A DNA stretch of 32,330 nucleotides from Actinomycetes bacterium (lineage in GTDB: Bacteria > Actinomycetota > Actinomycetes > S36-B12 > CAIYMF01), in the NCBI GenBank assembly GCA_021784035.1, contig JAJXTD010000008.1:1-32330 (forward strand), read 5' to 3'. Position 1 is the stretch's first letter. Each line of letters starts with the position of its first letter. Positions 24,929 to 31,355 of the stretch are shown here, piece by piece. The position numbers were made by a program, and so were the translations under genes. The notes below the pieces were generated by a model that worked only from the letters and a program-made list of their open reading frames with translations, ran no database searches and had not been told where the DNA came from.

Positions 24929-25620
24929 GCGCGCACCTCCGGGTGCTTGCGTTGCTCGTGGAAGGCGAGGATCTGCAGCTCCGTGGCGAGGTCGACCTTG
25001 CGGACGTCGACCCCGGCCGGGGTGGAGAGGACGGCGGGGGCGAAGTTCAGGATGCTCGTGACGCCGGCCGACACGAGCCGGTCGCAGACCGCCTGGGCGG
25101 CCGAGGCGGGGGTGGCGATGACTCCGATGCTGGCCTCGCCGTCGAGTACGACGGTCTCGAGCTCGACGAGCGGGCGCACCTCGATCAGCTCGCCGTCCCG
25201 TCCCGCCGGGATCCGCTCGCCGACGCGGAGCGGGTCGGCGTCGACGAGGCCGACGACGCGGAAGCCGCGCGAGGCGAAGCCGCCGTAGTTGGCCAGGGCG
25301 TGCCCGAGGTTGCCGACGCCGACGATGACCACGCGCCAGTCCTGGGTCAGGCCGAGCTCCCGGGCGATCTGGTAGACGAGGTACTCCGTGTCGTAGCCGA
25401 CGCCGCGGGTCCCGTAGGAGCCGAGGTGGGACAGGTCCTTGCGCAGCTTCGCGCTCGTGACGCCGCTCGCGGCCGCGAGCTCCTCGCTGGACACCGTCGC
25501 CACGCCCCGCTCGGCGAGGTGGCTCAGCACGCGGTGGTAGATGGGCAGCCGGGCCACGGTGGCCTCGGGGATGCCGCGCCGGGACACGTCGGACGGAGGT
25601 GACAGCGGCACGACCCTCAC
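24925..25620 (-). CDS. rex: Redox-sensing transcriptional repressor Rex
   Basis: Repressor that binds DNA when NADH/NAD+ is low and is released by NADH. The 231-residue protein has a winged-helix N-domain starting RRGIPEATVARLP (about 14-26) with TVSSEELAAASGV and SAKLRKDLSHLGSYG, then a Rossmann domain with VGVGNLGHALANYGG. The swapped C-terminal helix ends LATELQILAFHEQRK. The track starts 26 codons earlier at a GTG lying inside the Rex operator and upstream of the likely transcript. The GTG at 25620 has AGGGA seven bases upstream and yields a family-typical N-terminus. It heads the heme operon, as in Streptomyces coelicolor rex-hemACD. Confidence 0.96.
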   Translation of the reverse strand: MRVVPLSPPSDVSRRGIPEATVARLPIYHRVLSHLAERGVATVSSEELAAASGVTSAKLRKDLSHLGSYGTRGVGYDTEYLVYQIARELGLTQDWRVVIVGVGNLGHALANYGGFASRGFRVVGLVDADPLRVGERIPAGRDGELIEVRPLVELETVVLDGEASIGVIATPASAAQAVCDRLVSAGVTSILNFAPAVLSTPAGVDVRKVDLATELQILAFHEQRKHPEVRA

Positions 25621-25671
25621 CCCGGCTTCCCTGGCGCGCGGCACCGCGTGGATCGGATGCTCGGCTCCGTC

Positions 25672-25700
25672 AGGGTAGGTAGTTGTGAACGAACGCACAA
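25672..25700 (-). promoter_or_regulatory. Promoter of the rex-hem operon
   Basis: On the minus strand TTGTGC (25700-25695) and TACCCT (25677-25672) are 17 nt apart. This predicts a start near 25665 and a leader of about 45 nt before the rex GTG. The Rex-like palindrome covers the -35 and most of the spacer, the layout expected for autorepression. Confidence 0.55.
25683..25700. promoter_or_regulatory. Rex operator at the rex promoter
   Basis: TTGTGAACGAACGCACAA matches TTGTGAA-N4-TTCACAA at 12 of 14 positions, with one perfect half-site. It lies between the -35 and -10 of the rex promoter. Rex autoregulation through such a site is established in Streptomyces; here it is inferred from sequence. 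Confidence 0.75.
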
Positions 25701-25742
25701 AGTCGCGGCGGATCCGCGTTCCACATTCCGGACAGCACGGGA

Positions 25743-25758
25743 CGTGACCCTGGTCACT
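25743..25758. promoter_or_regulatory. Crp/Fnr-type palindrome upstream of rex
   Basis: CGTGACCCTGGTCACT contains GTGA-N6-TCAC, matching the Crp consensus TGTGA-N6-TCACA at 8 of 10 positions, and is a perfect GTGAC-CCTG-GTCAC inverted repeat. Its centre is about 85 bp upstream of the predicted rex start. It could bind a GlxR/Crp-type activator. A chance palindrome is possible. Confidence 0.35.
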
Positions 25759-25801
25759 GTCCTGGACCCCCGGTGTCGGAACGAGAGATGTCCCACAACG
25801 A

Positions 25802-25822
25802 GGCCCCCGCGCGGCGCGGGCC
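25802..25822 (-). terminator. GC hairpin after the desaturase gene
   Basis: GGCCC/GGGCC arms with further pairing inside (one mismatch) form a stem 10 nt beyond the desaturase stop. There is no T-tract. It may separate the desaturase transcript from the rex promoter region. Confidence 0.35.
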
Positions 25823-25831
25823 GGGCGTGGC

Positions 25832-26773
25832 TCAGCGGGCGGCGGCGCGGGCCGCGCGGGCGGCGCGCTTGTCCTCGAACCGGGCCGCGGTCGCGTCCAA
25901 CCCGGCCATGAACGTCGCGAGCCGCTCCCGGGCGGCCTCGCCCGCGGGTCCGAAGTCCGTCCGGTCCCACACGTTCCAGGCCCGCAGCACCGGGGCGAGG
26001 ACCTCGTCGTGGTGGATGCGCAGGTCGTAGATGCCGGCCAGCGCGATGGTGAGCGAGCGGCGGGTGAACCCCTCGACCTCGTTGCCGGGCATCGCGAAGT
26101 CCTCCGCGATCTCGAGCACCGCCTCCATCGAGGCGTCCGGGTCGATCTCGAACGCGGCCAGCATCACGTTGCGGTAGAAGAGCATGTGCAGGTTCTCGTC
26201 CGCCGCGATGCGGGCGAGCAGGCGGTCGCAGCCGGGGTCGTCGGTGTGCCGCCCGGTGTTGCGGTGCGAGATGCGCGTCGCGAGCTCCTGGAAGGAGACG
26301 TAGGCCATCGTCGTGAGGACGTTGCGCTCGGCGTTCGAGGCGAAGCCCCGGCCCATGTGGTCCATCCGCTCCCGCTCGAGGGCGACCGGGTCGACCGAGC
26401 GGGTCACCGTGAGGTAGTCGCGCATGGCGATGCCGTGGCGGCCCTCCTCGGCCGTCCAGCGGTGCACCCACTCGCCCCAGGCGCTGTCCCGGCCGACGAC
26501 GTCGGACAGGGCGCGGTGGTAGCTCGGCAGGTTGTCCTCGGTGAGCAGGTTGACCACGAGGGCCGTGCGGGCGACCCCGTCGACCGGCGACTGCTCCTCG
26601 GCCCAGGCCTCGCCGGCGTACTCGCCGTCGAAGTCGCGGCCCTGGCCCCACGGCACGTACTGGTGCGGGAACCACTCCTTGGCCGTCGACAGGTGCCGCT
26701 CGAGCTCGCGGGCGGCCACCGGCTCGAGCTCGCGGACGAGGTCGGCGGACAGACGGTCGTCGACGGCGGTCAT
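25832..26773 (-). CDS. Acyl-ACP desaturase (soluble diiron, DesA-like)
   Basis: Ferritin-like diiron enzyme introducing a double bond into ACP-bound fatty acids. The 313-residue protein has the full ligand set: NLLTEDNLPSYH (E79), WTAEEGRHG (E110, H113), SFQELATRISH (E163) and AADENLHMLF (E193, H196). EEGRHG and DENLH are diagnostic of the stearoyl-ACP desaturase family, whose mycobacterial members are DesA1-A3. The C-terminus is Ala/Arg-rich (DKRAARAARAAAR). ATG at 26773 has AAGGGG seven bases upstream. Monocistronic, between the rex control region and a repeat-rich gap. Electron donor and chain position cannot be told. Confidence 0.92.
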   Translation of the reverse strand: MTAVDDRLSADLVRELEPVAARELERHLSTAKEWFPHQYVPWGQGRDFDGEYAGEAWAEEQSPVDGVARTALVVNLLTEDNLPSYHRALSDVVGRDSAWGEWVHRWTAEEGRHGIAMRDYLTVTRSVDPVALERERMDHMGRGFASNAERNVLTTMAYVSFQELATRISHRNTGRHTDDPGCDRLLARIAADENLHMLFYRNVMLAAFEIDPDASMEAVLEIAEDFAMPGNEVEGFTRRSLTIALAGIYDLRIHHDEVLAPVLRAWNVWDRTDFGPAGEAARERLATFMAGLDATAARFEDKRAARAARAAAR

Positions 26774-26802
26774 GAAGGGTCCCCTTACTTCGTGGTTACG
26801 CC

Positions 26803-26831
26803 ACCGTAGCCTGTGCTTCCTGCCCCTCCAA
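26803..26831 (-). promoter_or_regulatory. Possible promoter of the desaturase gene
   Basis: TTGGAG (26831-26826) and TACGGT (26808-26803) on the minus strand are 17 nt apart and predict a leader of about 22 nt. The -35 falls in the first 12-bp repeat of the adjacent tandem array. Confidence 0.4.
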
Positions 26832-26969
26832 GCTCGCGCCCTCCGGGCGCTCGCGTCGGGGCCGGCTCCGCTGCCCGGCCTGGTCGGCGCGGGTTGTCTG
26901 CCCCTCCAAGCGCCCGCGCTCGCGCGCGGTCGCGTCGGGGCCGGCTCCGCTGCCCGGCCTGGTCGGCGC
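26821..26969. repeat. Two-copy tandem repeat, unit about 78-79 bp
   Basis: A 12-mer (TGCCCCTCCAAG at 26821 and 26899) and a 40-mer (26851-26890 and 26930-26969, identical) recur in the same order, with a diverged 18-19 nt core between them. A further 17-mer (CGGCGCCTCCCGCTCGG) occurs at 26973 and 27051. The stretch 26774-27110 has no credible gene; frames through it give low-complexity Pro/Arg/Ala shadows. It lies between the desaturase start and the end of the glutaredoxin gene. Confidence 0.85.
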
Positions 26970-26987
26970 CTGCGGCGCCTCCCGCTC

Positions 26988-27023
26988 GGTCGAGGACGAC
27001 CCCTTCGGGGCCGGTCCTCGACC
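26988..27023 (-). terminator. Large nested hairpin downstream of the glutaredoxin gene
   Basis: GGTCGAGGAC and GTCCTCGACC are perfect 10-bp arms, and inside them CCCC-TTC-GGGG forms a second stem. It is placed about 90 nt beyond the end of the ligase-glutaredoxin operon and could terminate it. Otherwise it is part of the repeat block. Confidence 0.5.
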
Positions 27024-27035
27024 TCGGGCCGCTCC

Positions 27036-27097
27036 GCTTCGCCGTAGTTCCGGCGCCTCCCGCTCGGCTTCGCCGTAGGGCCGCCCGCTTCGCCGTA
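27036..27097. repeat. Three copies of GCTTCGCCGTA
   Basis: The 11-mer GCTTCGCCGTA starts at 27036, 27067 and 27087, with irregular spacing (31 and 20). It completes the repetitive block before the glutaredoxin stop codon. Spacing and lack of conserved spacers exclude a CRISPR array. Confidence 0.7.
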
Positions 27098-27110
27098 CAG
27101 CGGCGCGGGG

Positions 27111-27362
27111 TTACGCCGGCGGGGGGAGGGTCAGGGCGGCCTTGAGGCGGGCGGGGTCTACTCGCCAGAAGTCGTGCTCCACGCCGTCGACGAGCGTGAC
27201 GGGGATCTGCTCCCAGTAGCGGTCGGCGAGGACGGGGTCGTCGAGGATCGATCGCTCGACGAACGAGTCGCCGGTCTCGGCGCACACCGCGGCGATCACC
27301 TCGCGGGCGGCCTCGCACAGGTGGCAGTCCGGCTTGCCGACGAGCGTCACCCGGGCGGTCAC
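27111..27362 (-). CDS. Glutaredoxin-like (DUF836) thioredoxin-fold protein
   Basis: An 83-residue protein with [17 protein letters not shown] near the N-terminus, a redox CXXC (C13-HL-C16) at the end of strand 1, and the cis-proline region in QIPVTLVDG. Size and motif fit the glutaredoxin-like DUF836 family, probably a cytoplasmic thiol-disulfide reductase; partner unknown. The GTG at 27362 overlaps the ligase stop as GTGA, so the two are co-translated. It is the only TAA-terminated gene here. Confidence 0.82.
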   Translation of the reverse strand: MTARVTLVGKPDCHLCEAAREVIAAVCAETGDSFVERSILDDPVLADRYWEQIPVTLVDGVEHDFWRVDPARLKAALTLPPPA

Positions 27363-28879
27363 GCGTCGCCCGCGCGCAGCCGGGCCCGGGCGATCTTGCC
27401 GGTGGAGGAGTGCGGCAGCCGCTCGACGAGCTCGATGACCGTCGGGCACTTGAACCGGGCGAGCCGCGACTCGCACAGCGCCGCGATCTGCTCCCGCGTG
27501 ACCGCCCGCCCGGGCAGTGGCGCGACGAACGCCTTGACCGCCTCCCCGGTGTGCTCGTGCGGGATTCCCACCACCGCGACCTCGGCGACGTCGGGGTGCG
27601 AGGCGATGACCTGCTCGATCTCGAACGGGTAGACGTTGAACCCGGACACGATGATCAGGTCGCGCCGGCGGTCGACGAGGTGCAGGTCGCCGTCCTCGTC
27701 GCGGTAGGCCACGTCGCCCGTGGCGTACCAGCCGTCGGCGTCGGGGCCGTCGGAGCCGTCCGGCCAGTAGCCGGAGAACAGGTTGGCGCCGCGCACCCAG
27801 ATCTCGCCCGGGTCGTCCTCGTCGGCGTCCTCGCCGGCCTCGTCGACGAGCCGGACCTCCACGCCCGGCAGGGGCGAGCCGACGCAACCGGGCTTGGGCC
27901 GTCGCCCGACCATCGTCGAGGACACGACCGGGGCGGCCTCGGTGAGCCCGTAGCCCTCCCACACCGGCTGGCCCGCGAGCTCGGCGAACGCGGTGAACAC
28001 CGACGGCGCGAGCGGCGCGGCACCGGAGACCAGCGTGCGCACCCCGGCGAGCTGGTGGTCGAGGTCGGGGACGTGGGACCAGGCGACGAACACCGGCGGC
28101 GCCGCGGGGACGTTCGTGACCTCGAACGTGCGGACCAGCTCGAGGGTCTGGGTCGGCGAGAACCTCGGCACGAGGACCGAGCGCGCGCCCGTCGCCACCG
28201 CCATGCCGAGCACGGCGTTGAGCGCGTAGACGTGGAACAGCGGGAGCACGACGAGCACGACATCGTCGGGCTGCACCGGCTCGGGGTCGATCCCGCGCAG
28301 CTGCTCGATGTTGGCGAGCAGCGCCCGGTGGCTCAGCATCGCGCCGCGCGACGGCCCGCTCGTCCCGGACGTGAACAGCAGGACCGCGAGGGACTCCGGG
28401 TCGAACTCCTCCGCGTCGGGCCTCGGGGCGTCGGCCCGGTGTCCGGCCCGCTCGATCGCGAGGTAGTCCCGGTCGCCGACGACGACGAGATCGGTCGGCA
28501 CGTCGGCGGTCGCGAGGCCGGCCACCTCCTCCACGGACTCGTCGGCGACGAGCAGCCGCGCCCCGGACCGGGCGAGCAGGTCGGCGACCTCGTGGGCGGT
28601 GTACGCCGTGTTCAGCGGCAGCGCGACCATCCCGGCACGCAGCGTGGCGAAGTACACGGCGACGAACTCGATCCGGTTACCGAGCATGAGGGCGACGCGG
28701 TCGCCGCGTTCCAGGCCGTGCCGCCGCAGACCCGCCGCCATGGCGTCCACGGAGGCGTCGAGCGTCGCCCACGTGGTCTCGCGGGCGGTGACGGCGTCGA
28801 CGAAGGCCACGTCGTCCGGCCGCGCCGCGGCGGTGGCGTGGAGCAGGTCGGCGAGGTTGGTCGCCCCGGAGCGGGTCAC
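27359..28879 (-). CDS. Acyl-CoA synthetase (AMP-binding, long-chain type)
   Basis: Activates a carboxylic acid as its acyl-CoA through an acyl-adenylate. From the GTG at 28879 the protein has 506 residues. It shows [18 protein letters not shown] (P-loop), [13 protein letters not shown], the [15 protein letters not shown] aspartate, [15 protein letters not shown] hinge and the C-terminal lysine in HSSTGKIAR. Neighbours (acyltransferase, HAD-IB, epimerase) suggest a fatty acid substrate. There is no Shine-Dalgarno sequence at good spacing; a -10-like CACGAT lies seven bases before the GTG. The track's 1168-codon frame is artefactual upstream. Confidence 0.9.
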   Translation of the reverse strand: MTRSGATNLADLLHATAAARPDDVAFVDAVTARETTWATLDASVDAMAAGLRRHGLERGDRVALMLGNRIEFVAVYFATLRAGMVALPLNTAYTAHEVADLLARSGARLLVADESVEEVAGLATADVPTDLVVVGDRDYLAIERAGHRADAPRPDAEEFDPESLAVLLFTSGTSGPSRGAMLSHRALLANIEQLRGIDPEPVQPDDVVLVVLPLFHVYALNAVLGMAVATGARSVLVPRFSPTQTLELVRTFEVTNVPAAPPVFVAWSHVPDLDHQLAGVRTLVSGAAPLAPSVFTAFAELAGQPVWEGYGLTEAAPVVSSTMVGRRPKPGCVGSPLPGVEVRLVDEAGEDADEDDPGEIWVRGANLFSGYWPDGSDGPDADGWYATGDVAYRDEDGDLHLVDRRRDLIIVSGFNVYPFEIEQVIASHPDVAEVAVVGIPHEHTGEAVKAFVAPLPGRAVTREQIAALCESRLARFKCPTVIELVERLPHSSTGKIARARLRAGDA

Positions 28880-28886
28880 GGTCCTG

Positions 28887-28914
28887 ATCGTGGCACAGCC
28901 GTGCTCGCTAGGCT
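28887..28914. promoter_or_regulatory. Back-to-back -10 elements between the ligase and HAD genes
   Basis: Only 42 bp separate the divergent start codons. TAGGCT (28909-28914, plus) ends seven bases before the HAD ATG. CACGAT (28892-28887, minus) ends seven bases before the ligase GTG. The plus-strand element is the same hexamer and spacing as at menE. Both transcripts would be leaderless. Confidence 0.45.
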
Positions 28915-28921
28915 CCCGGGC

Positions 28922-29797
28922 ATGGCAGCGACTCCCCGGCTCGGCCTCGTGCGCGCCTCCCAGGTCGCCGGCGAGGCCTCTGCCGCCGCGGCCGACGTGA
29001 CGCCCGCGGCCCTGGTCGAGCCCGACCTGACCGGCGCCGCGTTCTTCGACGTCGACAACACGGTCATGCGCGGCGCGAGCATCTTCCACCTCGCCCGCGG
29101 CCTGGCCAGCCGCAAGTTCTTCACCGTGCGCGAGGTCGGCGACTTCGCGTGGAAGCAGGCCAAGTTCGTGATCAACGGGTCCGAGGACCTCGAGGACATG
29201 GCCCAGGCCACCGAGGCCGGCCTGGCGTTCGTCAAGGGCAAGCGCGTGGCGGACGTCGTGAGCCTCGGCGAGGAGATCTTCGACGAGCTCATGGCCCGCA
29301 AGCTCTGGCCCGGCACCCTCGCCCTGGCGCAGGGACATCTCGACCGCGGGCAGCGGGTGTGGCTCGTGACCGCGACGCCGGTGGAGCTCGCGTCGATCAT
29401 CGCCCGCCGGCTCGGCCTCACCGGGGCGCTGGGCACGGTGAGCGAGATCGAGAACGGCGTCTACACCGGCCGCCTCGTCGGCGCGCCGCTGCACGGCAAG
29501 GCGAAGGCGGAGGCGGTCCGCGCGCTGGCCGAGCGCGAGGGCCTCGACCTCGTGCGCTGCACGGCGTACTCCGACTCGGCGAACGACGTCCCGATGCTCT
29601 CGCTCGTGGGTCGCGCGGTGGCGGTCAACCCCGATGGCGCGCTGCGCAAGCACGCGCGCGCCGTCGGCTGGGAGATCCACGACTACCGCCGTGCGCGGAT
29701 GAACCAGCGGTACTACGTGCCGGCCGCCGTCGCGGCGGCCGCCGGGCTGGGCGTCGGCATAGGTCTCGGCATCGGCGCCGCGAAGCACCATCGCTAG
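28922..29797 (+). CDS. HAD-IB family phosphatase (SerB-like), membrane-tailed
   Basis: HAD-superfamily hydrolase of 291 residues from the ATG at 28922. Motif I is [12 protein letters not shown] (D43, D45), motif II VTATP, motif III the lysine of HGKAKAEAV, motif [13 protein letters not shown]. Subfamily IB includes phosphoserine phosphatase and phosphatases of phospholipid pathways. The C-terminal [20 protein letters not shown] is a likely membrane anchor, and a variable 35-residue N-terminus precedes the fold. Neighbouring acyltransferase and epimerase genes make a lipid phosphate substrate plausible. It converges on the reductase gene with a 5-bp gap. Confidence 0.88.
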   Translation: MAATPRLGLVRASQVAGEASAAAADVTPAALVEPDLTGAAFFDVDNTVMRGASIFHLARGLASRKFFTVREVGDFAWKQAKFVINGSEDLEDMAQATEAGLAFVKGKRVADVVSLGEEIFDELMARKLWPGTLALAQGHLDRGQRVWLVTATPVELASIIARRLGLTGALGTVSEIENGVYTGRLVGAPLHGKAKAEAVRALAEREGLDLVRCTAYSDSANDVPMLSLVGRAVAVNPDGALRKHARAVGWEIHDYRRARMNQRYYVPAAVAAAAGLGVGIGLGIGAAKHHR

Positions 29798-29802
29798 CCG
29801 CC

Positions 29803-30330
29803 TCAGCCGCGGTCGTAGCGCAGCTGCACCAGCCCGTGGGGATACGGCGTAGCCGAGACGAGGCGCAGCGGGGTGACCGCGGGGATCTCGTGGAACAACC
29901 GCGACCCCGAGCCGAGGAGCACGGGCACGACCGTGAGCGTGAGGTCGTCGACGAGCCCGGTGGCGAGGAACTGGCTGATGAGCCGACCGCCGTCGACGTA
30001 GACGTGACGGAGACCGGCTGCCTCCCACTCGGCCACCGCCTGCGCCGGCGTGCGCGCCCAGAACGTGACGCCCGCGCGCTGCCCGGCCCCGCGGCCGGTG
30101 AAGACGTAGACCGGCCGGCCCTCGAACGGGAGGTCGGGCTCGTCCGCGATGAAGTCCCAGGTGCCGCGCCCCATGGCGAGCCCGTCGACCCCGGCCATGA
30201 AGTCGGCGTAGCCGTAGTCCTCGGTGCCCGCACGGGAGAACAGCCAGTCGAGCGAGCCCTCGGCGTCGGCGATGTATCCGTCGACCGAGTGCGCGATGTA
30301 GACCGAGATGCGCGGGCGCACCGGCGTCAC
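29803..30330 (-). CDS. Dihydrofolate reductase / RibD C-terminal family protein
   Basis: A 175-residue reductase-fold protein: RISVYIAHSVDGYIAD at the N-terminus, LAMGRGTWDFI, VYVFTGRG, YVDGGRLISQFLATGLVDDLTLTVVPVLLGSG, typical of the RibD_C family of stand-alone reductases, often NADPH-dependent with unknown substrates. The GTG at 30330 overlaps the acyltransferase stop as GTGA. Unlikely to be the housekeeping DHFR. It seems a passenger between lipid genes. Confidence 0.85.
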   Translation of the reverse strand: MTPVRPRISVYIAHSVDGYIADAEGSLDWLFSRAGTEDYGYADFMAGVDGLAMGRGTWDFIADEPDLPFEGRPVYVFTGRGAGQRAGVTFWARTPAQAVAEWEAAGLRHVYVDGGRLISQFLATGLVDDLTLTVVPVLLGSGSRLFHEIPAVTPLRLVSATPYPHGLVQLRYDRG

Positions 30331-31355
30331 CGGAAGACGGAGCGGCGCTGCACCAGCAGGCGGTAGAGGGTCTGCTGGATCGTCTCGCGCACCTGGTCGG
30401 TGATGTTGAACACGAGCATCGGGTCGTCGGCGGCGCCGTCGGGGTAGTGGTCGGTGCGGATCGGCTCGCCGAACTCGATGATCCACTTGCTCGGCAGCGG
30501 CACGAGGCCGAGCGGCCCGAGCCATGGGAACGTGGGGGTGATCGGGAAGTACGGGAGGCCGAACAGCCGCGCCACCGTCTTCGCGTTGCCGAGGATGGGG
30601 TAGATCTCCTCCGCCCCGACGATCGCGCAGGGGACGATCGGGGTCCGCGTGCGCAGTGCCGTCGCGACGAAGCCGCCCCGGCCGAACCGCTGCAGCTTGT
30701 AGCGCTCCGAGTACGGCTTGCCGATGCCCTTGAACCCCTCGGGCCACACGCCGACGACCTCGCCGTTCGACAACAGCCGCTCCGCGTCGGGGTTCGTCGC
30801 GAGCGTGTGCCCGGACTTGCGCGCCATCTCGCCCAGGAACGGCGCCTGGAAGACGAGGTCGGCACCCAGCATGCGCAGGTTGCGGTGCGCGGGGTGGTGG
30901 TCGTGCAGCGCCAGCTGCGTCATGACGGCGTCCAGCGCGATCGTCCCGGAGTGGTTGGCCACGACGAGGGCGCCGCCCTCGGACGGCACGTTCTCGATCC
31001 CCCGCGTCTCGGTCCGGAACCAGTGCTCGTACAGCGGGCGCATCGGTGCCATGTAGACGCGGTCGGTCAGCTCGGCGTCGAAGCCGAACTCGTCGATCTC
31101 GTACTCGCCGGTGATCCGGCGGCGCAGGAAGTCCAGCCAGTCGGCCAGCGTGGCGTCGATACGGGCGGGCGCACCGTCGACGTCGTGGGCGTCGTCCTCG
31201 GGCTCGTGCCCGACGGCCGGCTCCGCGGCCGGCGGCCTCGGGGGGGTCCGCTTGTGCGGGCGCGGTCCGGTGGCCCCGGCCTCGCGCGCGGCGCGGCTGG
31301 CGGCCTTGCGGCCGCCGTCCTCGCCGCCGATCGGGATGACGGTGGCGTCAGGCAC
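30327..31355 (-). CDS. Lysophospholipid-type acyltransferase (PlsC-like)
   Basis: Probable membrane-associated glycerolipid acyltransferase. The GTG at 31355 (AGGAGG nine bases upstream) gives 342 residues. Residues 1-66 are a charged, Pro-rich, probably disordered extension. The catalytic region is VVANHSGTIALDAV (H135, D142) and GVWPEGFKG, which takes the place of FPEGTRS. The His-Asp spacing is HX6D, not the standard HX4D; I believe related actinobacterial proteins share this but could not check. No transmembrane helix is obvious beyond short hydrophobic patches. The start overlaps the epimerase stop by eight bases. Confidence 0.86.
   Translation of the reverse strand: MPDATVIPIGGEDGGRKAASRAAREAGATGPRPHKRTPPRPPAAEPAVGHEPEDDAHDVDGAPARIDATLADWLDFLRRRITGEYEIDEFGFDAELTDRVYMAPMRPLYEHWFRTETRGIENVPSEGGALVVANHSGTIALDAVMTQLALHDHHPAHRNLRMLGADLVFQAPFLGEMARKSGHTLATNPDAERLLSNGEVVGVWPEGFKGIGKPYSERYKLQRFGRGGFVATALRTRTPIVPCAIVGAEEIYPILGNAKTVARLFGLPYFPITPTFPWLGPLGLVPLPSKWIIEFGEPIRTDHYPDGAADDPMLVFNITDQVRETIQQTLYRLLVQRRSVFR

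Noticed and set aside
25618-25698. Longer Rex N-terminus starting at 25698
   Set aside because: That start codon lies inside the Rex operator and upstream of the predicted transcription start; the extra residues do not look like the family.
26821-27097. Possible CRISPR or minisatellite array
   Set aside because: Only two long units with a diverged core, irregular short repeats, no uniform spacers and no cas genes.
29803-30330. Housekeeping dihydrofolate reductase
   Set aside because: Closer to the RibD_C family (YVDGGRLISQFLATGLVDDL, VVPVLLGSG) and not next to thyA.
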